Shown piece after piece: positions 12,880 to 23,800 of a DNA stretch of 64,000 nt. Every line of letters starts with the position of its first letter. Position 1 is the stretch's first letter. Source of the DNA: Chinchilla lanigera (taxonomy: Eukaryota > Chordata > Mammalia > Rodentia > Chinchillidae). The notes beneath the pieces were generated by a model. It saw only the letters and a program-made list of their open reading frames with translations. It had not been told where the DNA came from and did no database searches. The stretch spans positions 4,896,783 to 4,960,782 of the forward strand of contig NW_004955423.1 in the NCBI RefSeq assembly GCF_000276665.1. Direction: 5' to 3'. The position numbers and the translations under genes are program-made.

Positions 12880-13785
12880 GTTACAGCCAACATCATACTA
12901 AGTGGACAAAAACTGAAAGATTTCACTCTAAAATCAATAACAAGGCAAGGAAGTCCACTATCACCACTCTTATTCAGTATAGTTCTGGAAATATTAGCCA
13001 GAGCAATTAGACAAGACAAAGAAATAAAAGGAATTAGGATAGGAAGGAAAGGAGTTAAATCATCATTATTCACAGATGACATGATACTCTAAACAGAAGG
13101 CCCCCAAAACTCCACAAAAAGACTTAACAATTTGATTAACAAGTTTAGTAGCATAGCTGAATATAAAGTCATCATTCAAAAATCCATAACATTCCTGTAC
13201 CCAAAGAACAAACTCACTGTGAGAGAAATTAGGGAAACAATACCTTTTACAATAGCATTCAAAACAATGAAATACTTAGGAATCCATCTAACAAAGTAAG
13301 GAAAAGATCTATGTATTGAAAACTAGAGTACTCTGAAAAAAGAGATTGAAGAAAATATCAGAAAATGGAGAGATATCCCTTGCTCGTGGAGGGGAAGCAG
13401 CCACATTGTGAAAATGGTTATTCTTCCAAAACTTTTATGCAGATTTAATGTAATTCTGATCAAAACATCATTTTCACACCTCACAGATCTAGAGAAAACA
13501 ATCCTGAGATTCATTTGGAAACAGAAGAGACCTAGAATAGCAAAGCCAATCCTGGGCAACAAAGGGAAAGAGGGAGGCATCACAATCCCTGACTTGAAAG
13601 TATACTACAAAGTTACTGTGATAAAATTGACATGGTACTGGCAAAAAAAAAGCAGACTGTAGGGTCAATGGAGCAGACTAGAAGATGGAGAAACAACTTC
13701 AGATGGCCATCTTATCTTTGACAAAGATGTTAAATACATTAATTGGAGTAAAGATAATAATCTTTAATAAATGGTGTTGGCTTTG
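12880..13785 (+). mobile_element. L1 (LINE-1) ORF2 fragment, reverse transcriptase region
   Basis: Translation on the + strand gives a typical L1 reverse-transcriptase stretch: [13 protein letters not shown] followed by an F-T-D-D-M catalytic-type motif at about 13,070. Next comes the region encoding 'LTWYWQKK' near 13,630, then 'FDKDVKYINWSKD' to about 13,785. A stop directly after F-T-D-D-M-I-L and further stops show it is dead. It lacks ORF1, the endonuclease domain and the 3' end. Confidence 0.88.
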
Positions 13786-13789
13786 CACA

Positions 13790-14267
13790 TGCTGAAGTTA
13801 TGTCTGCAAAGGAGGGGTAGTGGAACTATGTGCTGCAGCTGGAAGAGCAAGCCCTCTGGGAATGAGAGACTATCTTATTAATTGTGATACCTCATGCTAT
13901 GGTAAAGAAAGGTTAAGAAATGACAATTATCAAACACTTTTGGCATTTACTCATCCATCAGTGATGGTGAAATGTCAAGCACTTTTGGCTGGAACATTTT
14001 GGATCAGTGGAACTTACGTATTAGCACTATGAGTGACATAATAGTGCACCAGCCAACAATGAAATGATCCTGCATCTCCAAAGAAGTGTGTGGAACGGAG
14101 GGCTGTAATTCTACCAATTTGTACATGAGCCATCAATAAATCAATCACTATTTTGTCAAGCACTGGGATTTGGAGGTTAGTCATCATAGACTTTAACCTA
14201 CCCTGATTAATGCAATGACATGTGCAATACTACTAATTTTTGCAATGTGATATTACAGCTGACAGTA
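13790..14267. other. Intergenic; one unsupported 70-codon ORF
   Basis: An ORF at 13,820-14,032 (+) starts M-E-L-C-A-A-A-G. It resembles no family I know and has no splice or promoter context, so I treat it as chance or repeat-derived. Confidence 0.35.
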
Positions 14268-14715
14268 TTAGTCAGTTTGCCATTAACATAACAAAATACC
14301 TGAGGTAGGCTATTTATGAAGAAAAGGTATTTACTTATCTCACAGTTTGGGAAGCTGCAAGCCTGAACAGCATGATGCACATGCTGAAGAGCTCCTCCTC
14401 CAACCTGCACTGGCTGCGTCATTTCATATCAGACTGCAACGGAGGAGGATGTGTGTGAATAAGGGCTCTCATCTCAAATAGGAAGCCAGAGAGTTGAACA
14501 GAACCATGCCCAGGCTTTAAGAAAAACTCATCTTGTGAGAACTAATCAGGGCCCCAGAAGAAATATCTAATCCCTTTCAATCACTATTGACCTAAGGACT
14601 TCCCAAGAGATTTCACCTCTTAAAGTTCCAACTACCTCAGTATCAGTACACTGGAGATGACACTTTCATTGCACTTACTCTTGGGAAGAAACTACATCCA
14701 AACCCTAGCTTAGCT
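14268..14715 (-). mobile_element. MaLR (MST/THE-like) LTR
   Basis: 'gtattagtcagtttgccat', 'aacaaaatacctgaggtagg', 'atctcacagtttgggaagct' and 'ctcatcttgtgagaactaat' follow the reverse-complement order of a MaLR LTR. Solo and non-coding. Confidence 0.65.
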
Positions 14716-15670
14716 GCTTAATATTTGTCATTATTTGTCTGATAATTCTCAGTTGTATATTTTTGGATTTTCAACGTGGAGTATTATATTTCTTCTTCCT
14801 AAATATCTTTTGTTTTAAACAATAGTCTCCAACTTGTGAAATCTTGAAGCAAACTTGCACTGATACTGATAAAATTGAATTTGAAAGAATGAATGTGCTG
14901 TTAGTTTATTGTAAAATAGTTTTACTAATAAGAAATGGTCTCTGTTTAACTGAAATAATATGGATTTTTTTACACTGACACAATTTTCTGTCTATTGAAG
15001 GCTAGTCCAAATATGATTTAAGGTTTTTTGCTAACTTTAGGTATAAGAAAGCTAAAATTGTTTTTATTTGAACTAGCCAATGCCAATTAATCTTAAAGGT
15101 CAAAAAAGTTGGCTAAAAGGGTGGTTTCTGTAATCCCAATCATTGGTTGATGGGATTAAAGTGACTCATTTTTTCTACTTGATCTCTATATTTTTCAGTA
15201 TTTATGATGTTTGTTTTGTAATAAGCTGATGACAGTACTTCTTTTTAAATCCATCTCACTCAAATATATACTTACTGAGACATTGAATATTTCAAATATT
15301 GTAATTCAATTATTCATGTAATTAGTGAACAGATATTTACTAAAAATAATTACTTATACACAATTGTGATTATAGAAAATGCCAGGTATTTTATGGTGGA
15401 ACAAACTGAAATAGCATGAAGAGAGGAGAAAGCATAGTTTGCTTGATGACTATGTCAAAGGATTATGACAGTAAGCATCTATATTTTAAGCAATGTTCAG
15501 TTCAAAAGAGTAGATTATTCTATTATAGGTAGAAAAAACTGAGTCAGACCTCCAACATTTGGTAAATCTTTATATAATAATCAGGGCATTGAGTTCAGAA
15601 CAGAATTCATAGCCAAGGTCTCCAGTCCAAAAAAAAATAGATGATAGATAGATAGATAAATATTCAGGGA
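14716..15670. other. Intergenic, no gene seen
   Basis: AT-rich DNA with a short GATA-type microsatellite near 15,638-15,660. No exon, RNA gene or named repeat recognised. Confidence 0.4.
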
Positions 15671-15833
15671 ATTGGATGCAGGGCTTTTCCACTGTGCAAT
15701 ATCCCCAGTTCTTTTTAATTTTTTTAATGTTTGAGATAGTGTCTCATTAGTGTTTTCTTGGATTAATTCTGTGATCTCCTGCCTCAGCCTCCCAGAGTGC
15801 TGGGATTATAGCCATAGGTCACCATGCTGGGCT
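15671..15833 (-). mobile_element. B1-dID-type dimeric SINE
   Basis: Read on the minus strand, a B1 head ('agcccagcatggtgacctat', 'cagcactctgggaggctgag') is followed by an A-rich linker and an ID-like piece ('actggggatattgcaca'). Same organisation as at 7,986-8,200. Confidence 0.6.
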
Positions 15834-15856
15834 CTCTAATATCTTCTTTAGCTGTT

Positions 15857-16220
15857 GTGTTAGTCAACTTTCCATCATTGTAATATAATACCTAAGAAAA
15901 ACAGCAAAAAGATTTATTTTGTTTCCTGGTTTCAGAGTTTTAGTCCATGGTTTCTTGATCACATTCCTTTCGGCCTATGGCAGCATAGTATATCAGGGCA
16001 GAAGCATGTGATAGAGGAGACTACTCCCTTCATGGTGGCCAGGAAGCAAACAGAGAGAAGAGGGGCTGTGGCTCTAATATTCCCCTCAAGGAAGGGATCT
16101 GCATTGCAATAGGCCCCACTTTCTAAAGGTTGTACCACCTCCCAGTAGGGTATCGGTGTGGGACATCAATTTCAACACATGAACCCTTGAGGGATATTTA
16201 AGATCCAAGCCATAGCAGCA
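15857..16220 (-). mobile_element. MaLR-like LTR
   Basis: 'tgttagtcaactttccatca', 'taatacctaagaaaaacagc', 'gcccattt'-free but C-rich 'ggccccactttctaaaggtt' and a terminal 'ccaagccatagca' are arranged as in minus-strand MaLR LTRs. Non-coding. Confidence 0.5.
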
Positions 16221-17519
16221 GACAGCCTGAGAAGTCCTGTGCATCATAAAATACAGATAATATAAAACCAACTATAATGTGCAGTTGTTGTCAGAATAAA
16301 ATGTGATATTTAAAATGTCCCAATCTAATTATCAAAAAGGAGCTATGATAGTGGTTACAATAATGATTTACTCAGAAAATGCACAATGAAGTGCTTGAGT
16401 TTGAATCTTAAGATCAACTTATCAGTATTTTTGTAATTTCGGACAGATTATTTCTCTGGGCCATAACTCTTGTAAAATCGGGGGGAATATTTGCTGCTAA
16501 TATAGGGAAGATAAATGTAACTCCCAAGCTGCTATCTGTCAGATACACTGAGTGAGTGTTTCCCCAAACTGAAGAATGAATTCTAAGAACAGAGATTCAG
16601 AGCAGGAAAATTTTATTGAGAGAGATAGCTCCCAAGAGGCAGGAGTAGACCCAAAAGTCAGTTGCGATGAGCCCACTTCTCAAAGGAGGTTTTATAGAGT
16701 TAAATCATGAAGAGGGTACAAAAGCACAAGGTGGGTACAGTGTGGGTTAAAATAATGACCAACCAATAAAATTACCTGTATAGCTGCCTAGTTAATATTC
16801 AGTGAGGAATCAAGTCACACAGCGAATGTACATGGAAAGAACAAATAACTTCTTAAGGAAGGGATGGATTATGGGATCTTGGTCACCCGCTGTGGTGACT
16901 GACAGCTATCTAGACTTTACTGGACCAGGTCATGCTATTTATCTATCCCCGGGGGAGGTATGTAGCCCTGGTCATTCTGTCTTTATCTTGAGGCCTGGCC
17001 CTTAACAGATGTGCCTCCAGCCACAGCTGTAATGTATTCTCATTCTCTGTACTGATTCCCTCTAGGGCATAGTCTTTTCTGACTGCCTATAATATTTCTA
17101 CCTAACATAGCTGTCTAAAATACTGGGAAAATTAAAATAGGGCAATCCATATAAAATAGTGAGGCTTGCATAAGGAACATAACAAATGTTTAATAAATAA
17201 TATTGTCAGCATTCATTCTGCATTAAGTATCAGTAACTTTGTCTCTTTCTGTAAGCTAAAGTTCTCAGCCATTAAACCTACTGTAAAAGCAACACATTTT
17301 ATCAAATGTCGGTGTGCCTAACATTTCAAATATCAGTCCTCAAAAGTTATATGAAGCTTTCCCTCAAAAAGTACATTTCCAGACTGGAGAGAAATATCAA
17401 AATTTTAAGCCAGGTAAAATAATGTACACTTGAAAAAATTGTAAAATATGTCCAAACTTTCTTTCTGTAACAATATGTAATTTTGAGGAAATCAGGCCAA
17501 ATATTACCAAATTAGGCAA
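16221..17519. other. Intergenic upstream of GBP5-like promoter
   Basis: No gene seen. A block near 17,120-17,200 looks like the 3' end of an old MIR/L2 element. Otherwise unremarkable. Confidence 0.35.
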
Positions 17520-17525
17520 TGCTCA

Positions 17526-17602
17526 GGAAATTCCCTTTCTAACTGTCTAGCCCTTTACTGCTTTATGGTTTCGCTTTCCTTTAGAGAAGTTTGGGAATCC
17601 CC
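17526..17602 (+). promoter_or_regulatory. Candidate GBP5-like promoter: kB - ISRE - kB cluster
   Basis: Three sites lie within 77 bp. GGAAATTCCC (17,526-17,535) is a kB-type palindrome. TTTCGCTTTC (17,569-17,578; GAAAGCGAAA on the minus strand) is a textbook IRF/ISRE core. GGGAATCCCC (17,593-17,602) is a second kB-type site. They lie about 200 bp upstream of a strong splice donor (17,805) and 3.2 kb upstream of the first coding exon, the distance at which the other two GBP genes here also have their promoters. The site calls are direct sequence matches; their function is inferred from the known interferon and TNF/IL-1 induction of GBPs. No CpG island and no clear TATA box are seen. Confidence 0.55.
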
Positions 17603-17739
17603 TTTGGACTTTCCTTCGGACTGACTTTCATATTCATATTAGCTGCTGGGAGACGGGAGGTGGGAGGAGAAAGGAAATTCTAAGCTCAGGGCAAATAATC
17701 ATAGCCGAACCTAAGGATAACTGTTAGAACTCTTATTAA

Positions 17740-17804
17740 GTCCTCCTCAGAACAGCTTTCTTTCCTGCTCTAAAGAACCTCTGCTCCTGATTTTACGAGT
17801 TAAG
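17740..17804 (+). other. Probable non-coding exon 1 of the GBP5-like gene (3' boundary only)
   Basis: 'gagttaag|gtaaga' gives a strong U2 donor after 17,804, downstream of the ISRE/kB cluster. GBP genes typically have a short non-coding first exon, and exon 2 here opens with an acceptor 19 nt before the ATG. The transcription start cannot be read from sequence, so the left coordinate is nominal. Intron 1 would be 17,805-20,788. Confidence 0.4.
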
Positions 17805-18326
17805 GTAAGACTGGGGAAAGGATGGAAAGAGATTTATAAGGTCCAGTCAGTTTTTAAAGTAGTCTATCCAACATAGAGTGACTGTGCCACGTCCGACCTA
17901 GTAAAGACTAAACTGTGGTGTAATGAGACAGGCAGCACAGCATATTAGGTGCCAGCTACGTTTACTCCATGGTGAATTAGACACAGCAGAGGTCCAGGCT
18001 ACTCCGAGATTTTGAAATGCCTTTAAACTCTTTTGCATTGTTTGCCATCTTATAACTAATTAAGATTCATAATTGCTACTTAAAATACCTTTGCCTTTGT
18101 TCAAAACCAATGAAAATGGCTCAAACTACTCCCTGAAAGTTTCAAGAACTGTGATTGTACTATTTTCAGGAAAACCATGAATGAGAGGTGCTGAAAGTAG
18201 CTTGCTGTTATTAAGAGCAAAAAAAGAAGTAGAGAACAAAAGTTAAAACTCAGAGTAAAGGATGAAGAGATTTCAAGAACACAATATATTTTTAGTCATA
18301 ATCTCGTACTTTGAGAGTAGATTTTT

Positions 18327-18423
18327 GGGGGCTGGGGATTTAGCTCAGAGACACAGCACCTGCCTGGCATGAGTTCGTATTCCCAATACCAGAAAAAAAC
18401 CAAAAATAAAAATTAAAAAAAAA
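18327..18423 (+). mobile_element. ID SINE with target-site duplication
   Basis: 'ggctggggatttagctcaga' head, 'cctgcctggcatgagttcg' box and an A-rich tail. It is flanked by the direct repeat GAGAGTAGATTTTT at 18,313-18,326 and 18,424-18,437. It lies in the inferred intron 1 of the GBP5-like gene. Confidence 0.9.
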
Positions 18424-20112
18424 GAGAGTAGATTTTTTTCTTTTGGAAATAGACTGATTTCATTGTTGTTTTTTCCCCTGGCACTCATTCACTCATTAAT
18501 CTCCATGTGTTGGATTTTGCCTCTGTTCTATTGCCTCTGCTGTTATGAGTCACTTAAACCAACAGCTGGATTTCTCAATACTGTCCAACCATTCTCTAAA
18601 TCTTGTCCCTCCTTAGAACTCTCTTCCTTTGAACTTTTTACCATGAGTCATGCATCACATATTTGTTGCATCACATGCATCACATATTTAGCTTACTAAG
18701 TGCTTTTATCTCCAAACTTAAAAGTCAAAATGGAAAGCACAAAACTAAGCTGGAATAACATGGTGGAAAAGAGAAATGTTTTCTTCCAGAACTCCATTAC
18801 TAACACTGCTGAATAATTTTCTTACATTTCTTTGTATTTTTCTTTTTTGTATTTTTTCTTTACTACAGTTTTCTTTCCTTTCATGGTAGCAGTTTTATTG
18901 ATAAAAATTTGCATTCGTTTTTTAGAAAACATGCTTAAAGAGTTCAGTGAAATACTAGTGTGATGCAACTAGCTAGCCAAGTGCAGGTCTAGCATTGGAA
19001 ATCAAATGTAACTTTCTACAAAACCAAAATGTGCATGTTTTTCTGTGTGGTTTGGTCTAATCTTGCATTGCTTTTATTTACAAAAATTATGGGACTCAGA
19101 GTTAGAGACAATGCATCATAGAATACACATCATAGGCTGAGTTATAAATGGGAAAGTAACAATTATGTATGTGCTTTGATCACATCGACTACGCAAAGAT
19201 ATTTTAGAGAGCTGGCTCATTAAAAACATTAAAGATACTATCCAGATATGATTTGGGATAACATATAAAATACTATTAACAGAGATACACATCACTAATA
19301 TTATTATTAATAAGGAAGTTTCAAAACTCAAGCAGATTAGTCCCCTCCCCTATAGATGACATCATTCCAAAGCACAAGAGTCCACAAGACTCAATATCTG
19401 CTTATAGATTTCACTTAATATATTTTGATTTCCTAGCTAATTGTTGGAGACCACACTGCAAGGTTTTCACATCTTTCTATTGTAAAGCTGATCCTAGCCC
19501 ATGCTATAAACAAACCAAGTAATCAGAATTCTCCAAATACAAGCTATTAAATTTCATTTGAAGTGGTTTATAATGAAAAGACATTTGATGTCTGAGTTCT
19601 AAATTCACTGTGAAATTGCCCTTTTCTGGGTCAGGTTTCCACTGGGTATTTTCTGAAGGCCATATCTAAGGCTATGCCATTTGCAAATGGATCTCCTACT
19701 ATCAGATCCTACTATCAGCTCACAAACTCCTATCAGCCCCCAAGTCTTTACTATCTGTCATCAGAATGACTTACAGGGCAAGGCTATGAGAAAGAGAGGA
19801 GATCAGGTCTTTATGACTGTTAAAACAACAAAGGCAACAGCAGTCAAGAAGCCCACAGCTTTTAACTTCTGCTAGTGAAAAGAATAGAGAGTTTTTCACT
19901 TTAAGACTTCTATGTAAATAAAGTCAAGCTGGTGGCATATTTTAACTTCTATAGTAAATAATCATGTATAAAATGGAAGAAATTCATTTTATGATAAGGC
20001 AAGGCAGAAAAGCAAGCATTTGCTTATATCTCATATAGTTTAAAAATATCTTCAAGCTACAGAAATTAGTCCCTAGAAGTACAAGATAAGTAATTAAGTG
20101 AAAGAAGGAGGG

Positions 20113-20217
20113 TTTTTTTTTTTTTTTTTTTTTTTCCCTCCAGTACCAGGAATCGAACTCACAACATTGCGCTTGCCAGGCAGGCACTGTGCCACTGAGC
20201 TAAATCCTTAGCCCCAT
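20113..20217 (-). mobile_element. ID SINE with target-site duplication
   Basis: A poly(T) tract starts at 20,113, followed by the reverse complement of the ID body ('cagtaccaggaatcgaactc' to 'gctaaatccttagcccc'). The direct repeat GAAGGAGGGTTTTT flanks it (from 20,104 and from 20,218). It lies in intron 1 of the GBP5-like gene. Confidence 0.9.
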
Positions 20218-20807
20218 GAAGGAGGGTTTTTTAAAACAAGTTTTTGTTTTTACTCATTCAACCAATCATAAAATGATCATGCTTTGAAGTTTTGGTTTCA
20301 TAGCAGACATTGATAACCATGTAGAGATTCTTTAAAAGGCACAGTTGTAAGAAGTAAATGACTGTGAGTTATTAGATCTTGTTACACAAAGGCCTGGCAG
20401 TACTTAACAAAAGGCAGTTTCACCTGATATATACCTAATAAAAGAAGAGCAACAAATGCAATATAACAAATGATGGTGGTCTAAACTCAACCGAAGAATA
20501 CAGGTAAGACAAATCAATGGGATAAGTTAGATTCAAACCATTAGCAGCTGATACTCAGAAAACGGGTTTCTCAGTGTCTACCAAGTTCCTGTACATAAAT
20601 CTATCAAGGGCCTAGGATCTATTTTATTGTTGCCCTCTTTGCTTCTTCTTATTTTTTATTTTTAAATTTCTTCAGAAACTTAGGCCATGGTAGAGAATAA
20701 TGCATTTCTAGATTTAGTAAGCACAATGGCTTTCTCTGGTTAAACACTAGAAATTCCATCCCATTCCATCCCATGTGTTCCTTTGCAGACACAGTAGCAT
20801 CTTAGAC

Positions 20808-23800
20808 ATGGCCCCAGAGATCCTCATGCCTGAGCCACTGTGCCTCATTGAGAACACTGAAGAGAAGCTGGTGGTTAAAGAAGAAGCTCTGAGGATCCTG
20901 TCTGCAATCACCCAGCCCGTTGTGGTGGTGGGTATTGTGGGCCTCTACCGCACGGGCAAATCCTACCTGATGAACAAGCTGGCTGGGAAGCAAAAGGGTG
21001 AGTGCCACCAGCAGGGCTCTGCTGAGCCCTCTGTCCACCCATGATGTCACCATACAGCATGGGCATTGAGGAGAAAAAACGTTGGAGATGAAATTTTGAA
21101 TATCTCCTGGGATATAAAAGGCAGCTCACGGTTCCTGACGTACCACTTCATTTTTAACTTTATTTTGTTTGTCTTAAGATTTCCTTGGGAAAACATGTAT
21201 TCCTTTCATAAGGATTAAGACAACGATAAAATAATTTCCACATACATGAACTATTAAAAATTTAGTGCTGTGATATTATGATTAAAACACCATCAAATCC
21301 AAACTATGGTATTTGATATTATTTCCTGAAATTCAAATCAGTACTTGTATTTTCTGCAAACTCTTCTTCTTGCTTTCCTTAATCACTACCACAATTATCC
21401 AGAAAATACCCAATTTCCAGACCCCTTGTCTATGACAACCACTCCACTCTCCTTTGCAGGCTTTTCTGTTGGCTCCACAGTGCAGGCCCACACCAAGGGG
21501 ATCTGGATGTGGTGTGTGCCTCATCCCAAGAAGCCAGACCACACCCTCGTTCTGCTTGACACCGAAGGTCTAGGAGACGTAGAGAAGGTAAGGAAGAAAG
21601 ATTATTTTAAACTAATATCCTCATCTGTGAACATTCTTCATACAAGGAGTTTTTTTTTTTTTCTAAATTTGTACTTCTTGACCAGAGTATACTCATTTTT
21701 CTCCTTTCTATGTTTAACAGTGAGCTGTAGGAAAGCTGAAGTGAGAAAATACACTTACAAGGCAAAATCAATATTGGAAGAATTCTCCTTATTTTGAGCT
21801 AAGGAATTCCTAGGTTCATACAGATAGTGTACCTAGTTTCATAAAATCAGTGCTACAAGCCTACTCTTACACAGAAGATCATAGGTGAAGGCTCTGAGTT
21901 GGAGCAACTTCAATTCAAATCAGGACTCTGGCACTTGTGGCTCTCTGACTTTGATAAAAATAATTAACCCCAAAAACTTATTTTTTCATCAATCTTATCC
22001 AAATCATTAAACTCTAAACACATGGGCCTTTCTAGTTTATGCAGGTAAGTGTTTAACTATCAGGTATATTAAGAAAAATGTCTTGAATTGTATCATTGCC
22101 ATTTCTAAACCCTCTAATCATAATTGATTTCAAGCTATCAAAGTGAAGCCACTAAATTCAGACATGGAAAGAGATGTACACAATTGGCTTTTATGAGCTG
22201 ATGCAAGCTGATACTTGCACATATCTGAACATTTCTTTTGAATAGCTATGGTTTTATATGTTTTTTAAAGTTTACTTTTGATTTGCTAATATTCACCTAT
22301 GGCAAACCATAATTCAAACTTGATTTCCTCCTCTACACGATGTAGATAGGAATTATAAACTTAGCTCACTATACTCTTCTTGGAAATAGATAAGATCAGT
22401 AATATTAACTGCCTCATGGATAATAATTACTCAAAAAGCATATGTGCATTGTATATATAGGACAGTTTTATTTTAGAGCCTGGAAAATATTGATTTTTAA
22501 GTACTATGGTTACCCAATTAACTTTGACTATTCATATTGCAAATATCTAGCAGTAATAAGAGGACTGGTGAGTTAACAATACACTGATCCATACAAAATC
22601 ATCTATGAGAAAATCACACTAAGTTTATGTGTCTGACAATAAGTTTTGTATTGTTTAACATTTGTATGTCTCAATGCCATTTTCAATGATTGCTCACCTG
22701 GGAATGCCTTGAGATGTAAGAAGTTTGTTCTGGCTTCTAGGATGATAATAAGAATGATACCCAGATCTTTGCACTGGCAATCTTGCTGAGCAGCACCTTT
22801 GTATACAACACCATGAACAAAATTGATCAGGGCTCTATCGACCTGCTGCAGTATCCTTTTGTGGTCCAGGATGCCATTAAAGCCAGAGAGATCTCTGTTT
22901 ACCAGCTATATGGCTACGAGGTTTTGTGAATCACAAAAATAGAACTATGATAAACATTAAAACTACACCAAAAAGAGTATTCGTATTTACTGATGTCAAT
23001 TTGGTTGAGTGGTAGAGAGAAAATAAAGGTTTGGGGAAGCATGATATAAAATATAGGCATAGATGCTGTCCCGTTTGTGCAAATTTCCTTAACTGCATCT
23101 CAGCAATGTGACAGAACTGACAGATCTACTCAGAACAAGAAACTCACCTGAGCTTAATGGGGCTGAAGATGCTGCTGCCTTGGTGAGCTTCTTTCCAGAC
23201 TTAGTGTGGACTCTGAGAGATTTCTACCTAAACCTGGAAACAGATGGCCAACTTGTCACACCAGATCAGTACCTGGAGAACTCACTGATGGTCAAAGAAG
23301 GTAAGGACACTTTAGTTTGGAAAGAGGAAAAAAATAACCCAACAAATTACTCCTTTTTGTAGGTGGTTGAATGTACACTTTTTTGTATTTACCCACTTAA
23401 CTCCATTACAAAGACAAATAATAAATATTAATAACTTTGAATAAACAAATAGAGTCAATATTAAATTATATCATGTGTCTATCCTTGGAACAAACTTTCT
23501 CTTTTCCTTTGTTTCTCTGATTTGTACCTTTTATCATTTGCATAGGGGTTACAAAATCATAATAAGTAACATTAGGGGAAAGGAAATTTATTTGAGCAAA
23601 TAATAAATGCAAATTTTATAGTAAATAAATCCTATTTTTCCATCTCTAGGTAGCAATGAGAGAATTCAAAATTTCAATTTGCCCCGTCTCTGCATAAAGA
23701 AGTTCTTTCCAAGAAAGAAATGCTTTATCTTTGAGTCACCTGCCGAGAAGAAGCAGCTTTCCCACCTCGAGGAGCTGCATGATGATGAGCTGCATCCTGA

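Noticed and set aside
13408..13662. 84-codon ORF
   Set aside because: Part of a degenerate L1 ORF2 copy, not a host gene.
20775..20807. Upstream ATG extending the GBP5-like ORF by 11 codons
   Set aside because: It lies partly before the exon 2 acceptor (AG at 20,787-20,788), so it is intronic; the family N-terminus begins at 20,808.
21588..21797. Open frame continuing past exon 3 of the GBP5-like gene
   Set aside because: Strong donor at 21,588, and the continuation does not resemble any GBP; it is intron read-through.
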